Shown here: positions 36,130-48,160 of the stretch, piece by piece
Layout: each line of letters begins with the position of its first letter
Numbering within the stretch: the stretch's first letter is position 1
DNA from: Gloeopeniophorella convolvens
Lineage: Eukaryota > Basidiomycota > Agaricomycetes > Russulales
NCBI GenBank assembly: GCA_022496205.1
Contig: WTXD01000015.1
Span: 434,001 to 498,000, forward strand
Reading direction: 5' to 3'
DNA: 64,000 nt
Notes under the pieces: generated by a model
Told to the model about the DNA's origin: nothing
The model's input: only the letters and a program-made list of their open reading frames with translations
Databases searched by the model: none
Program-made: the position numbers and the translations under genes

Positions 36130-38340
36130 ACCCAACCCGCGACCTGCCCATGACATCACTCCTCGCGTTGAAAGTCTGCTGTTGCACTGTATCTCGCCAA
36201 CAACTCTGCTACCATGCTCGCTACTGTTATCCGTGTTTCACCAGAATTGAATCCTGGATCTTCTTTTCCTCGTTGAGCAACTAGCTGGTCGACATACCTC
36301 ATCTGGACGCCGCAGACCAGTGACTCACCTTGCGCGAGGCGCGAAGTGGATCCTTGTGGGTGCACCAAACAGCGGTAATTAGCACCTTAGTGGGCCACAA
36401 GAATCCAAAGTTTTACGCGGCACCCTCCACGATGCAGCCTCGCTTGTGATCTATCTTGCATTGCGATTACGGTGTCTTGTGGCTGGTCAGCACAGGTTGG
36501 CACGAACTGTGGCATTCTGCGTTGTGTATGTCCATCTTGAACCAGTCATACATGGTGCATCCGTTGTAGGCGGCGTCGCCGCCGGACGAGATATGCGAGG
36601 ATGAGGTGGCTCGGTTATTCCCGGTGCATCTAACTTACGTGCTCGTGCCAGTGCTCGTGATCTCTCCTTGCGTCGCTTCCATCCCCTGCTAGCCCCTACT
36701 TCATGATCCCCTATCCCGCCGTCCCAATAGAATCTCTCGCCGAAGCGCGAATGTCTCACCACATCTTCCTCCTCTCCACGCAGTCATGACCGTTATCACC
36801 ACAGCCGCTGCCTGCCTCATCGACGCAGCACCCGCGAGCTTCAGGCCCGAGACAGCGACTCAGGGCACACTGAGTGAGTGTTCCCCGGAATACCGCTGTT
36901 CGACATGTCTCATGCATCTTCAGCTATTGTGGCACAAGATAATCCAGCCCAAAGCACGGATTCGGACGACGAGGACACGGAAGACGAGGATGCTTATGAC
37001 AAGACTGACAGGTCCTGGGATGCGCCGATGCCACCTAGCCTCGAAGACTATATCCCGCCGGGATCACTTCCTGAGGTCATTGCCGTGCGAGAATGGACTA
37101 CTGCCGAGTTCTCTATCTTCCCGCCCATGTCAAGTTTCCTCGATGGCCCCTGGGAAACGATCATCGACCGCAACGCGATCACTTTCGTGCGAAAGTATCC
37201 CCCTCTTTGACCCACCCCTGCAGAGACATGTACGGCCGCCCTCCTTCTGACTTGACGCGACGTACTCAAGCCCGTGAGGGCAGACATAGGAGCTCCAGAG
37301 AACACCGCGCAGGGTACTAAGCCTGCCCCAAGGTCCTCCGCCGCCTGCTTAGATCTCCGCAACCCATCACACGCCGGCAGCGGCAACCACTCCGTGGTCT
37401 GGCTCGCCCCGCTCACCCTGCCCCCCGCCGCAACCTCCGCGCCATCGGACACACCGCGCGCCGTGGCGGTGAAGCTCGCGACCTGGGAACCCTGTGACCG
37501 CGAGATGCTCGCGCACGAGGCGCGCATCTACTCCGCGTTCCCCCGCGCGCTGCAGGATGCGTCCGACGCGGCGGTGCCCAAGTTCTACGGCTACTACGAG
37601 CCCGTGTTCGACGCGGCGCGCGCCAACATGCGGGGCTTCCACCGCCCGGAGCGTGCCGGCGCTGCGAAGAGCATACAATGGCTCCTCACGAAGATCAGCC
37701 CGATTCTACTCGAGCACTGCGGCAAGCCCGTCTCCGCGCGCCGGTGCTCGACCGCGGACAAGTCAAGCCCCGCGCCGTTCCAGAATCTCTCCCGTCCGTC
37801 CGGTGCGCTGATCATGGGCGGTCCTGCAGCCGAGCGATCCTCGCGCTGATGGACCACGTGCACGACGCGTGCTTCATCCAGGGCTCCTTCTACCAGCGCA
37901 ACGTGCTCGTGCGGCCCGGTCCGCTCGACGGGCCGCGCGGGGAGCGCTCGTTCGAACAGCCGTCGTTCCGGATCATCGACTTTGGTCGCGGGATCTGTGA
38001 GAGCGTCAAGCGAGAACGCACAGATGAAATAGATGAAGGGATCAAGTACGAGCGGTCGCGTACGCGACGGAAATTATGGGCTGCGAGCGCTGGGAGTAGG
38101 ATTGCTCTAGATCTTGGGTTCTGCTCGTCACCATTGTACGAGGTGGCTCATAACACTGTTCATAGACAAAGTTACTAGAGATGTATTGATTCTTGCATTC
38201 GCTGTCAATCACATTTACTTGTCTTATTGAGCACGAGAATGCGCTCAAGCGTCGTACCCAGGCTATTGCGGTGTCCATGACAATCATGTTATGGTCAGCT
38301 CTCAATCGTTCACCGTCGGATGATTACGTGATTACGCTGA
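36130..38340. repeat. Tandem duplication A, unit 2
   Basis: Diverged copy of 33,660-36,060, lacking the 459-bp segment but with about 200 bp of its own near 36,530-36,760. It carries the damaged second kinase-like gene. Confidence 0.85.
36786..38178 (+). pseudogene. Protein-kinase-like protein, copy 2, interrupted
   Basis: Same layout as copy 1: MTVITTAAACLIDAAPASF, then an intron at the same place (after 36,873, with the exon resuming at 36,924), then PPSLEDYIPPGSLPEV. Two in-frame TGA codons follow, at 37,208 and about 30 bases beyond, where copy 1 has sense codons. Downstream the frame is open again (GSGNHSVVWLAPL, AVKLATWEP, GSFYQRNVLVRPG, FRIIDFGRG). The last intron donor has changed from GTAAGC to GTCAAG. 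The original stop is lost, extending the C-terminus to 38,178. A new intron hiding both stops is conceivable (donor GTATCC at about 37,195) but lacks support. Confidence 0.75.
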
Positions 38341-38419
38341 GGCGGTCCCGCGACTGACTGTCCTGCCGGGTAGAACGTTGGCATTTTCGGCTCGGCCACG
38401 AAGAGACGAGTTCTGGATC
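38179..38419. other. Short convergent spacer
   Basis: Lies between the end of the damaged kinase-like copy (+) and the stop codon of the peptidase gene (-). Nothing else seen. Confidence 0.4.
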
Positions 38420-40875
38420 TCAGGACATTTGCCTCCTGAACCAGTCCACGGTCACCTCCCACCCGACCCTGGCCGCCTCTACCCCGTCCAGCGGGTGCCC
38501 CTCTCCAGCAAACGCTAGCACCTCCACCGTCTTCCCAAGGCCCTTGAGCGCATGGTAGAACGTCTTCCCCTGCACATTGATCACGCGGCGGTCCTCGAGG
38601 CCGAGCAGCAACAGCACGGGCGCCTTGACGTTGCGCACGTGCGCGATCGGCGACGCGGGATAGAGCTGCGCGTACAACGCAGGCGGCATCTGCTCCGTCT
38701 CGGCCGACGGCGTGACGCCGAACTCGTAGAAGTACCAGTCGGGGATGTCCGTGCTTGCGGGTTGCGAGCTGATGACCGGGTTGCGCAGCACGGCGGCGCT
38801 GAACGTGTCCGGGTATTGGCCGATGACTGTCGGGCGGTGTTAGAGCGGCGCGGGACTCTAGTGTGCGACTCATTGGGATAAGACTTACGGTGTGCACCAA
38901 GGAAGCCGCCGTGGCTGCCCCCGGTGATGAACTGCTTGTTTGGGCCATGCGCTGCCTTGCCTTCCTTCACTAAGAAGTCAACGGAAGCCTTGACGTCCTG
39001 CACGTCCAGGGTCCCGCATTGTCCCATCAGCTTCTGGACGTAGAAGTCGCCGAAGCCAGTCGAGCCGGTATAATTCGGCACGTTCAACGTAACTGCGCAC
39101 GCAACTCAGCCAGATAACGATAATCCATCAGGAAACGGAAGCTTACACCCCTCCAATGCAAAAGCGGCCAGGGCTGGGGCGAATGCCGTCGGAATTTGGC
39201 CATGAGGTCCACCGTGTATGAACGACAGCAGAGGTTGAGACTTCTGCTGCTTCGGTTCGAAGACGATCGTTTCCACAGGGTATCGGTCTGGAATGGGAAG
39301 GATGGACGCCTTCAGCTCGTCTAATGCATTCTGCACTGGACTTATGTCAGTTTCAGCGACCGGTCGTCCGATTCTGACATACCGTACGACGGGACAGATG
39401 GCTTCTCAATGACTTGCCATCTCACCTTGGGTTTCTCACCGTCTTCCTCGAGCTTTCCGAGGACGAGTTCATTCGGAACTGTAGGTGCACTCCTCGCGGC
39501 AAGAATCCATTTCTTCCCATCCGTCGCTAGCGGCGCCCAACTCCATAGGTCGTCTCCAGATTCTGCTGGAGTCAATCGAACGACAGTCTCTCGCTTTTTT
39601 ACGTCCACAAGAATGACCTCTGTTCTTGAGCCTTGGCTGGTCTGTGCCAGCAGGTACGTCCGATTGCCGGATCGCACAAATGGGCGCGCAATGAGGCCGT
39701 CTGCGTAAAGCCCCGCAAACCCATCCATGACGTTCTCGTTGGTTTTTTCTACCACAGGGACGAGGGTCGTGCCTTCTCTGGCTTGGAGGCCGAAGCTATG
39801 AAGGGAGGAGCAGCTCGCATGGGGACCGCCGAGCTCGTGGGAGAGCCAGAGTGCGGTATTGGAGCCAGGGATGATACGAGCAGAACGAGTAGAACATTTT
39901 GTGTCGGAAATCTTCGTCGCGGATGCTGTGATCGGTGTATTGGTAGATTCGGTGTCAGCGGGGAAAGAGAAGTCCAGCTTGAGCTCCCATATGGCAGTCG
40001 GGCGGTTGAGACACCCCTTTATGCCGAGCAGCTTCCCGTCGTTGCTGTATTCGAAACCAGTGGTGAGCAGGGTGTCATCCGTCGCGAATTGAGCTTGGCC
40101 GAGAAAGATGGCGGGTGTGACCTCCTCTGGAAAAGGGACGCTGCGAATTGATGGGGCATCATCTTTCGATGGCGCGCCCGTGGCTCCTGCGCTGGAGGTC
40201 CATCGCACGACGAACAACGTAGGGCGTTTCTTCCCGATGTATCCTTCGCCGAAGTCAGGCACGAGTCGGAACTTTGCAAAAAGGTCGTCATCGTTGTCAG
40301 GGGCTTTGGCTTCTGCAGTATAGACAAGCGCCGTCTCCGATGGAGAGAAAGAGAGAGAACCGAGCTGGTCTGGTCATATGCGCCGATGAGACGGAAAGGC
40401 GCCATCGGCAGGGGTAGTCTGCTCACCGTCGGCGTAGAAGGACCCATGCGTCCCCGTCACGTCTACAGATGCTTCCAGCCGTTCACCTTCCCAGACCTCC
40501 ACGAAGCGCTTCTTGTCTCCAGAGTTTGTCTCCCGGAGGATCACAGTCAACTTGCCAGACGGTGAGGTGGCGGAGGCCACGACCTCGGGGGATACATCCT
40601 GAGACGCCGACGGGATCACGTTGACCGCCCCATTAGCGTTCGAGTCGAGGAAGAATGTCTTGCTTGTTGTTCGCTTCGCATTACGGGTATGGTCTCGCGA
40701 CGAAGAGACGACTTGGACGACTAGAGTCGATGTCACGCCCTGCAAGCGTCAGACTCTCGTCACTGGATGATGCATGCGGCGTACCCTGGTCAGATACGAA
40801 GCGCGCAGAGGCATACACAGGGATGCTTGCTAGCTCTGTAAACCAACTCGTCTCGCTCTCTGCTGATTTCGCCAT
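38420..40875 (-). CDS. S9-family serine peptidase, acylaminoacyl-peptidase-like
   Basis: Serine peptidase of the prolyl-oligopeptidase family, closest to acylaminoacyl-releasing enzymes that remove acylated N-terminal residues from peptides; probably cytosolic. Six exons (40875-40785, 40720-40427, 40369-39383, 39335-39147, 39092-38889, 38826-38420) join in frame to 723 residues, the expected size. The N-terminal part is the beta-propeller region. The catalytic domain begins near FIHGGPHGQ. The nucleophile is in FITGGSHGGF, the Asp in LLLGLEDRRV, and the His in GEGHPLDGVE. The loop NYTGSTGFGDFYVQ is typical. Start chosen at MAKSAESETSW; upstream Mets exist in other frames. All introns are GT-AG and no frame defects were found. 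Confidence 0.92.
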
Positions 40876-41419
40876 TGATGTCCGTGATCGAGCGGGCGCG
40901 GTACGTTGGAGGTGGCGATGGGTGAGGATCGCACGGTGGGAAACGCGGGTTGAAGATGCGCAGGGTGAGAACTTCGAAGTGAGCGTCCTGGTGAGATTGA
41001 TTATAAGGGACATGCGAATGCCTGGTCATGTAAGGCGAAGTTGTCGTGGTTCGATGACATCCTTGCTCATCTCTGACCAGATGACAAGATCAATGCCGTC
41101 GCTATGCAAGCGAAGCGACAGAGTCGAGGCAGGCCATTACGTTTGTCGTCGAGCATGACGTTGACTTCCGTGCAACCGCGTCACCGAAGCGCTCAGCCGC
41201 GGCACCACCCTCCAGACGTGACTGGCGGGAGCACATAGCGTATATAAACACATTTCGTAAGAGTGTGATTCTATAGGTTCTATATTTTGGATAATCCTCC
41301 GTTAGGGCGCAGATATGCGAGCGACCGCATCATTGAAGTACTGGAGAGCAAGGGTACATCATGCATACAACGTCGTTAGTAAAGAGACTAAACCCTGGTA
41401 CCCCGCCCAGCACCTGTTG
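40876..41419. other. Promoter side of the peptidase gene
   Basis: No gene recognised. Holds the peptidase promoter and the 3' flank of the DUF6535 gene. Confidence 0.4.
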
Positions 41420-43469
41420 TCAGTGGAGGTCAGGGCCATGCACTACATCCGCAGGAATGGGTATAGCGTCTGCTGCAGATGTCCTATGAGATGACAGAGG
41501 CCCCATGTCAGCCTCGAGGATTCCTGGGACAGTAGGCACTGCGGCCGATTCCGCGGCAACCTCACGCAAGGCTTCTCTAGCGCTGGTTGCCGCACATGGG
41601 TTCCGCGAGTCGGCCTCGTGTGTATGTGAATCCGGCATTGCGCATACTCTGTGGGTTGGGTCCAAACACAAGGGGTATTTGGCTTCCTCTTTGAGGGACT
41701 CATTCCAGTCATCAGCAGGGGAGGACGATGCGGTAAGCAGCGCATCTGTACTTGGATGGAGCGCAATGAAAATGGGACGTAGGCGATTAAGAACCAGGCG
41801 CGCCGTCGTAGATTTTTCCACAGGAGTCCGCCTGCTTTGCACCGCGCCTAGCGCTTCGTTCCACAGGGCGCAGAACTCGTGCTGGAGCTCAGGTAACGTG
41901 CTCACAGCGTCGAACTCGCGTACTAGATCCAACGCGTTCTTGAGATTCCGGTGGGCAAAATGGTAGTGCTGGGCGAATGTTGACCATCGCGCGAACTGCG
42001 TTGCATTTGCCAGCAGAAGGCTGTCTCCGTGGGTCAGGTAGCGTCGCAGAGTCTCCTCGGATATTGCCAACTCGCGAAGCATAACTGGGAACCAGCGCTC
42101 GTCGGACCCACGGGTGCGAGTGGTGTATGGGGCGGTGAGGCACCGAGCGTAGAACGAAGTCACCGGTGAGGAACTTTGGCTGTATCGTTCCGCGAGGAAT
42201 GCAAATTCGGTCCACTTCATGACGCCTCGAAGTTTCATTCTCATGAGAGAGATCCAGCGAAGAGCCTTGTTGTGTAGGGAGGGCTGAAGTTCCAAAACCG
42301 TCATGCATATCGCCCTCCGCCTTTGTCGTACGCGCTCGGAGATTTGGTTCGATGATAGTGAGCTCGCCATAAATTGGAGGATCGAAGCAGACACCTGATG
42401 GCGCCTCTCAAGGCTATCCATAACACCTGCTGGCGTCTCCACCGCGCTGGAGTTGAATAAGCCAGGGATGCCTGCAAAAAATTGCTCCAATTCGTGATCT
42501 TCGTCCAAGGAGCTGAATGTCCACGATAACGCCCGAGCATCGATTTCCCAGGAAGATCCGTGGGCAGACTGTTCGGCTTTTGCGACCATTCCTTCCGACA
42601 GCCAGGACCAATAGAGTTGAGAGCGGATGCGAAACCTCCATGGGTCAAGGTACCGCCGGTGGCCGACCATGCGTCTCAGCATGTGAGTTATCTTGCTCAT
42701 AAGCCACGGCATGAACCAACGAACGACCAAGTTGAAGGACCAAAAAAGGGTGGAAAGTGGGGTGTAGTATGGGCTGTCGTGGCGAAACAATGGCACGAAG
42801 GTGATGCACAGATACAAGATGAAGCATATTGAGACGCATGAGAGGACGACGGAAAAAATTGCGTGGTTGACCCCAAACAGGAACACGGCAAGCCCAGCGA
42901 AAAATAGGAAGACGGATGTATGGAGCAAGCCAGGGAGCGCCTCAACGACCCACGGCAGGCGCAACCTCTCCACCCCCTCTGCAAAGTACGCGCGAATTCG
43001 TGCGCGCCTATGGGGGCTGTACCGAGGTCTTGTCACGCGAAGGTAGCGCCGTGCCCATTGCTGGAGTAACGTCGCCAGTAAGGCACACGCGAGGCTAACG
43101 ACAAGACTGAGGAACCAAAGGGTGTTGACCCAAACAACGGATGCGGAAGGAGAGAAGGTGGATGGATCGGACAGCGCCGGGGGAAAGGGGAGTGAAGGAG
43201 TTTCAGATGAACTGGCAGCGTAGAGCTGGTAGACATGGGCTAGATAGAAGGCGGATGTGTCCTGAGAGTTCGGCGTGAGGTTCTGATAGGAGATTCCAAT
43301 GAATGTAGCGACAGTCGCTGAGAAGAGACCCGTCTACGGCGAGAAAGCATGTTAAAGAAGTGTGGCAAAAGAAAGTGCATTCACGTACAAAGACAAGGAT
43401 GCCGTCCGCATCACCCTTCCAGCTCTCAACCATCCTCTTGTCCTCCTCTTCAGCTCTCTCCAAGTACAT
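41420..43469 (-). CDS. DUF6535 multi-pass membrane protein
   Basis: Function unknown; a family greatly expanded in mushroom-forming fungi. Two exons resolved: one ending at 43,389 (MYLERAEEEDKRMVESWKGD, then DGILVF) and one from 43,333 to 41,420, joined in phase 0. The second opens with TGLFSATVATFIGISYQNL and contains WVNTLWFLSLVVSLACALLA, then TLLQQWARRYLR, then two further hydrophobic segments (LLHTSVFLFFAGLAVFLFGV and AIFSVVLSCVSICFILYLCI). This is the standard DUF6535 order. The long C-terminal region is cytosol-like and Ser/Ala-rich at its end. The frame is open upstream of 43,469, so a further 5' exon is likely. I could not join one in frame, so the start is provisional. Confidence 0.85.
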
Positions 43470-45094
43470 AGAGAAAAGTGCTCCGGATCCATCCGTAAAC
43501 CCTGGATCTAGGGGAGACCAGCTTCGAGCCTCATCGTTATGAACACCTGATCTTCAATGTGTGAATGGCATGGCTCAGGCGCAGAAAACAATCCTACATA
43601 CCAGTTCACGGGGTACAGAGCGAGTGGCTCAAACCCACAGTGGGGTCTGGCTCGGTTGAATTGGTGGAACAGAGGGTACCGGCATTCAGTTGAAGGCCAG
43701 CGCTTCAGCCGCTGTCGCGTCGTCGAAGCCCTCCTAGGCCGTTGCCAGTAGGCGCTGATTGCTTATAGCACTTTGTCTATAACAACAGATTGCGGCGGAA
43801 AATCATGCTCAACAACTTCTCGCAAAAATACATTGTGTCAACGCAACACTTCAACCACGAGAAAATTCTATGAATAAGTACCGCGGTAAGGAAGGGAGGA
43901 AGGTGCCGGTGAGGGAAAAACTCGATCTGCGGATCGGAGGCGCCGGCCGGCAGCGCCGCGCTTACGCAAGATGTCTGTAGGGCAGAAAATCACGTGGCGC
44001 CCTCCTCAGGCTATGCGGTCCGCATTTCTTGATGCATTTGCTTCACGACGACTCACCGCGGCCAAGCTCCTCCTGCAAATTATCGACATAGCAAGACTGT
44101 AGAGAAAGCGGTAACTGACATGCTAAGGAAACGGTAGAAGCTCGCTCGCGTTTGTCGCAGATGACGCCTGCAGTGGGTATACTCAAAAAGTGGCCATCGT
44201 TCCCCTGTCCCTTGAATGCAGAGGACCTACTGAAGATGAATGCCGAGTGTTGGGTATCCGGCCCTCGACGATCCACGGTCGATAACTGGAGATTAGAAGC
44301 CGCTTCTTGGGTTGCGTTGCGTCAGTGGTTGCCACAGAATTCCAGCCTTTTCTATAACTGATGGATACTCAGCGAGCGGCATAGGATTCACCTAGGATCT
44401 TAACAAAATCGAGTACGACCGCTAGTCCTGATATGTATTCCCATAATCTGTGAAGCGCCCTCCGTAAGAAGTCGAATGCCATGTCGTTTGCCATCCGTCC
44501 TCGAACCCGGGACTAATTTTCTTGGTACGCTTGAGCACCAATGTCCACAAACTAATGGCAACGGATTCAGTCCTGTCTTGCCTTGGTCGTTTCGCTTGGG
44601 TGCGGTGGCTTGGACTCTGAATGAGGTCCAGCGGGCTGCTTCCGCTTCTGGCGCCTAATGTTGACTCCGTCTTGCAAATCATACGCGTAAGGTCCAATCG
44701 TAGATGAGTCTGAGACCCCGACGTTGTGTCTGCTCACCGTTCCTTTCTCTCGTGTGACCGGTGACCAACGGATGGGCACTGATCATGAAGTACTAACGCT
44801 CCGACCACAGCAGCTGGTACACTGACACGATGCCACCCGGCGCATTTGCAGCAGGCTTCCGGAAATTCTTCGGACGCGCATGGACGCGCAGGGTGTTGCC
44901 TCTCCGACAAAAGATGTATTGACACAAATCTGGGCACAATGGATCTCGGTGGCGTGGGCCCAGCAACCTTTAGCGCGCAAGTGGACACAGACACAGTTCT
45001 CCACCTCCATAAAAGCCCTGAGCACCTCGCGTCCGTCCCTCATCCTCTCCCCACACTCCACTCTTGCACAGTCCCCCACAACCAAACCACCAGA
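43470..45094. other. Upstream region; left edge of tandem duplication B
   Basis: No confident gene. Part of the missing first exon of the DUF6535 gene may lie at about 43,612-43,760. From about 44,045 the sequence matches 48,295 onward, the start of the second tandem duplication. CATAAAA at 45,008-45,014 sits where the sister copy has TATAAAA. Confidence 0.45.
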
Positions 45095-46989
45095 ATGCAG
45101 TATCCCTCTAGCACCCACAACTTCACGCCCTCCCCTTGGTATGCCAACCCACCCTTGAGGGAACACCCGGTCATCATCGAAGGTCACTCTGAAGAGCACG
45201 CTGAACAATACTTCGACGAGGCTAGCTTTTACGCGGATATGGACTACCTCATGGCGTCCACCAACGCATCCTCTTTCGATCCCCTGAACAACGGCACGAA
45301 TGAAGGCACTTCCGGAAGCACGGTCCAATCTACCGACTTCCTCGCGCTGGCCGCTGGGACTTCCAGTGTATCTACCTACGCAGAGCCCGCGTTCGACAGC
45401 CCCTACGCTGGCGCTGCGCTTGCTCTTGCCCCAGCTCCGCCTGCCACCTCCTTGGACGCCCTTGTCCCTTACTCCCCCTTTTTATCCTCCACCGCCGATG
45501 CCACCAAGGAGCCGTCCTTCGCGTACATGCCACCCAACATGTACGTGCCACCCAGCTCTGAAGCCCCCGTGTTACAGTATGAACCCACGCCATGTAAGTC
45601 TCGTCAGTTCTGGGCCTGGGCGACAAATTCAAACCTACCTGCAGCCCTTGCCACCAGCGTGGATACAACCCCTTCGCCACTGAACTCCTTACCGTACTGG
45701 GCTCAGTGCGACTTTTGGCAAGGATCAACGCAGGGTCGCCCGCAAGGGCAGTTCGCCGGAAACTTGGAGGGGTACGCACCGGAGCTGGCGAACCTCACGC
45801 CACCCCCCGTGCCGCCGTTCGACGGTGGCAACACCGACTGGGCTCTTCCTCTGCAGCTGGAGGCTGCCTACACTGCAGCACAGACACAGGCCGGTGATAA
45901 AGCCCCGGATGGAAGCTTGTTGCAGTGAGTATTATTCTCGCGTTGTTTCTCGCTGAGACGAGGGATGTGCTTGCTGATGCCGACATCCCCAGGCACGAGC
46001 ATCAGTTGGCACTTGCCACGTGCGCCGCATCTGGCTCCAGCCTACCAGCGCCATCGCAGCCATCCGCACCCTTGGCACCCCCTTTGGATGCCTCGGTGCA
46101 ACAAAATTCAGGGCCGAGCACCTCCCACGCTTCCCAGCTGCCTGCGCCCAACGTCCCTCCCGCCAGCAGCCAGGCAGCCAGGCCTACAAAGAAGGGCAAG
46201 GCCCCCGCAGCGCGGCCACGAAAGAACGGGCGACGCGCGGCCCCCGAAGCCTTGGAGCAAGCGGGACTCCGACACAGAGTCCCAAGGCAATCCGCCGCCA
46301 GGGCTTCAACACAAACACAACACGAATTCGAGCAGACTGCTCACGCGGTGCGATCACCCGTGACCAGCACCAAACCCGGAGTTCATGCTGCGTCTCTGCC
46401 AAAGACGCTATACGTGCAGGGACCTCCGGAAGCGGTCATTCAAGGCCCGCCGCCAGCCTTTGAGGATATTATGGCGGCATTGAACAGAGGCGAGCCGCTC
46501 ACGGTCATGCTGCCAAGCACGAGCGTGCAAGTAGCCCACGGCCCCGGTAACAAGACGACCGCCTTGACACCCAGGGAATGCGTCTTCCTCTCTACAGACC
46601 CGCAGGCCTTGCACGGAGGAGAGCAGCCCTTGTGGTGCAAGATGTGCACCAGGACGTCGGTGCAGTTGCACAACTTCGCGCGGCACTGCACGTCGACTGC
46701 CAAACACCCGACGACCCTGTTCTTCTGCAAGCGGTGCTGGGTGCCATTTGCCCGGGAGGAAGCGTGCAAGCGCCATTTCGACAACCAAGAGGGCACAAGC
46801 TTCTGCATTGCTCTGTCGGAGGAGGGCGGTAAGCGGCGCCTCGAACACGAGATGCGGTTGCTTTGTGCATATGAGGCGTTCCTGATCCCGAGGTTGCTGA
46901 GGGGTCAGGGGAATCTTCAAGCATACAAGCCGTGGGTGAAGAAGGCAAGGATCGAGCTGCGGGTGCCTGCACAGACGGAGGCGCTATGA
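45095..46989 (+). CDS. Zinc-finger protein (C2H2/C2HC-like), copy 1
   Basis: Probable nuclear DNA- or RNA-binding regulator; I do not recognise an orthologue. Exons 45,095-45,924 and 45,993-46,989 join in frame (about 608 codons). A GTAAGT...CAG segment at 45,594-45,644 is 51 nt, stop-free and in frame, and is probably a further intron. The N-terminal two thirds are low-complexity (Pro, Ala, Ser, Thr, Tyr), like an activation domain. A basic patch follows: PTKKGKAPAARPRKNGRRA. Two fingers lie near the C-terminus: C-x2-C-x12-H-x6-H in WCKMCTRTSVQLHNFARH, and C-x2-C-x12-H-x9-C starting FCKRCWVPFAREEACKRH. The start follows a CATAAAA box by about 80 bp. It is the intact member of a tandem pair. 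Confidence 0.78.
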
Positions 46990-47671
46990 GCAGGCCTGTG
47001 ATTAGCTGTTGTCGTGTCTGCAATATCATTACTTTGTGCGCACATCTTTGTTCACCTAGATTATCTCCTGCGGCTCCTTTCGCGAAAATCGTCTGTTTAT
47101 GGACCACGGTGGGGTGCGATCCATACAGTAGTCGAGCTTGTGAACTTCCGATCGTGCCGCCAGACCCTTCTTACATGGGGTTCGGTGTGCTGCATCGACG
47201 CGTCACGCTTATCCTTTGTCAGACCTCAAGAAGCAACCGCATCGACAAACACGTACTGCGACCCGTTTCATGCTGTTGCACCTGCGGCACCTGGATGAAA
47301 GCTGCAGGATAGCGGGAGGGTTTAGGAAGGGTGATCTATAATGGCTGAAAGTACCAGCCCTACTCATGCCCTTCGCCTTGTAAGCTGGATAGATCATCCT
47401 CGATAACAAGGAAGCAGTGTGAGGTAAGATCGATGTCGATCGCTGTAGCGACCGGAGAGCGAAAGAGTAATAGAGGACAGCGTGTTGGCGCCACATGCAT
47501 TGACTGTGCAGTTGAACCTCGACTTGACTCGGAATGAACCTTCATATATACCCCGATGGTACATCGTGGGAATTCCACATCATGAAAAAGAAGAAAAAAA
47601 TACCCATCCGTTTTAGAAGCGTATGGATCATACAGCAGATCCCACAAGATCCCACGACATTCGTGTGTGGG

Positions 47672-47693
47672 TGCGCGTATGCGCATACGCGCA
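47672..47693. repeat. Perfect 22-bp palindrome
   Basis: The arm TGCGCGTATGC is followed directly by its exact reverse complement. It lies in the roughly 340-bp segment present only in unit 1 of duplication B. Confidence 0.9.
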
Positions 47694-48142
47694 TACAGCG
47701 ACCCGTGCGCCACGCTTAACCACATGATAATTGGGGCTACGAGATTCAGAGTTATCGATCGCATGCGGAGATTGGACAGGACAAACATTCCTTGAAGAAA
47801 GGACCTCCTTGTTCCCAATGTCGGCTTGAAGAGATTTGAAGCGATCCCACAATCTTGCCATGAGGCGCAGATTGGAAGCGCCAGCCGATCTTCGTGGGTC
47901 GTGCGCGTCTGTTCATGTAGCTGCAGGTCGGCGGGCGTTTTGACCGGTCGCTGGTGATCCCCTTCCCGTTGGTGCGACATCAGAGCGGTTCTGTCAGGTA
48001 GAGCACACGCAGAAATGTCGGTAATGACGCATAAAATCACCTTCAATACACGGATATACAGTAGGCGGGGTGATGAGGTGACGAGTACCGCTAGTAAGTA
48101 GTCATGGAATGCTGCGACCGGCGCCAGAGCTGAAAGTGAGGA

Positions 48143-48160
48143 TCCGAAGCTCCCTTCGGA
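48143..48160. repeat. Hairpin, unit 1 version
   Basis: Stem TCCGAAG / CTTCGGA (7 bp) with loop CTCC, just after a GTGAG. The homologous place in unit 2 has a different, stronger hairpin. Confidence 0.6.
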
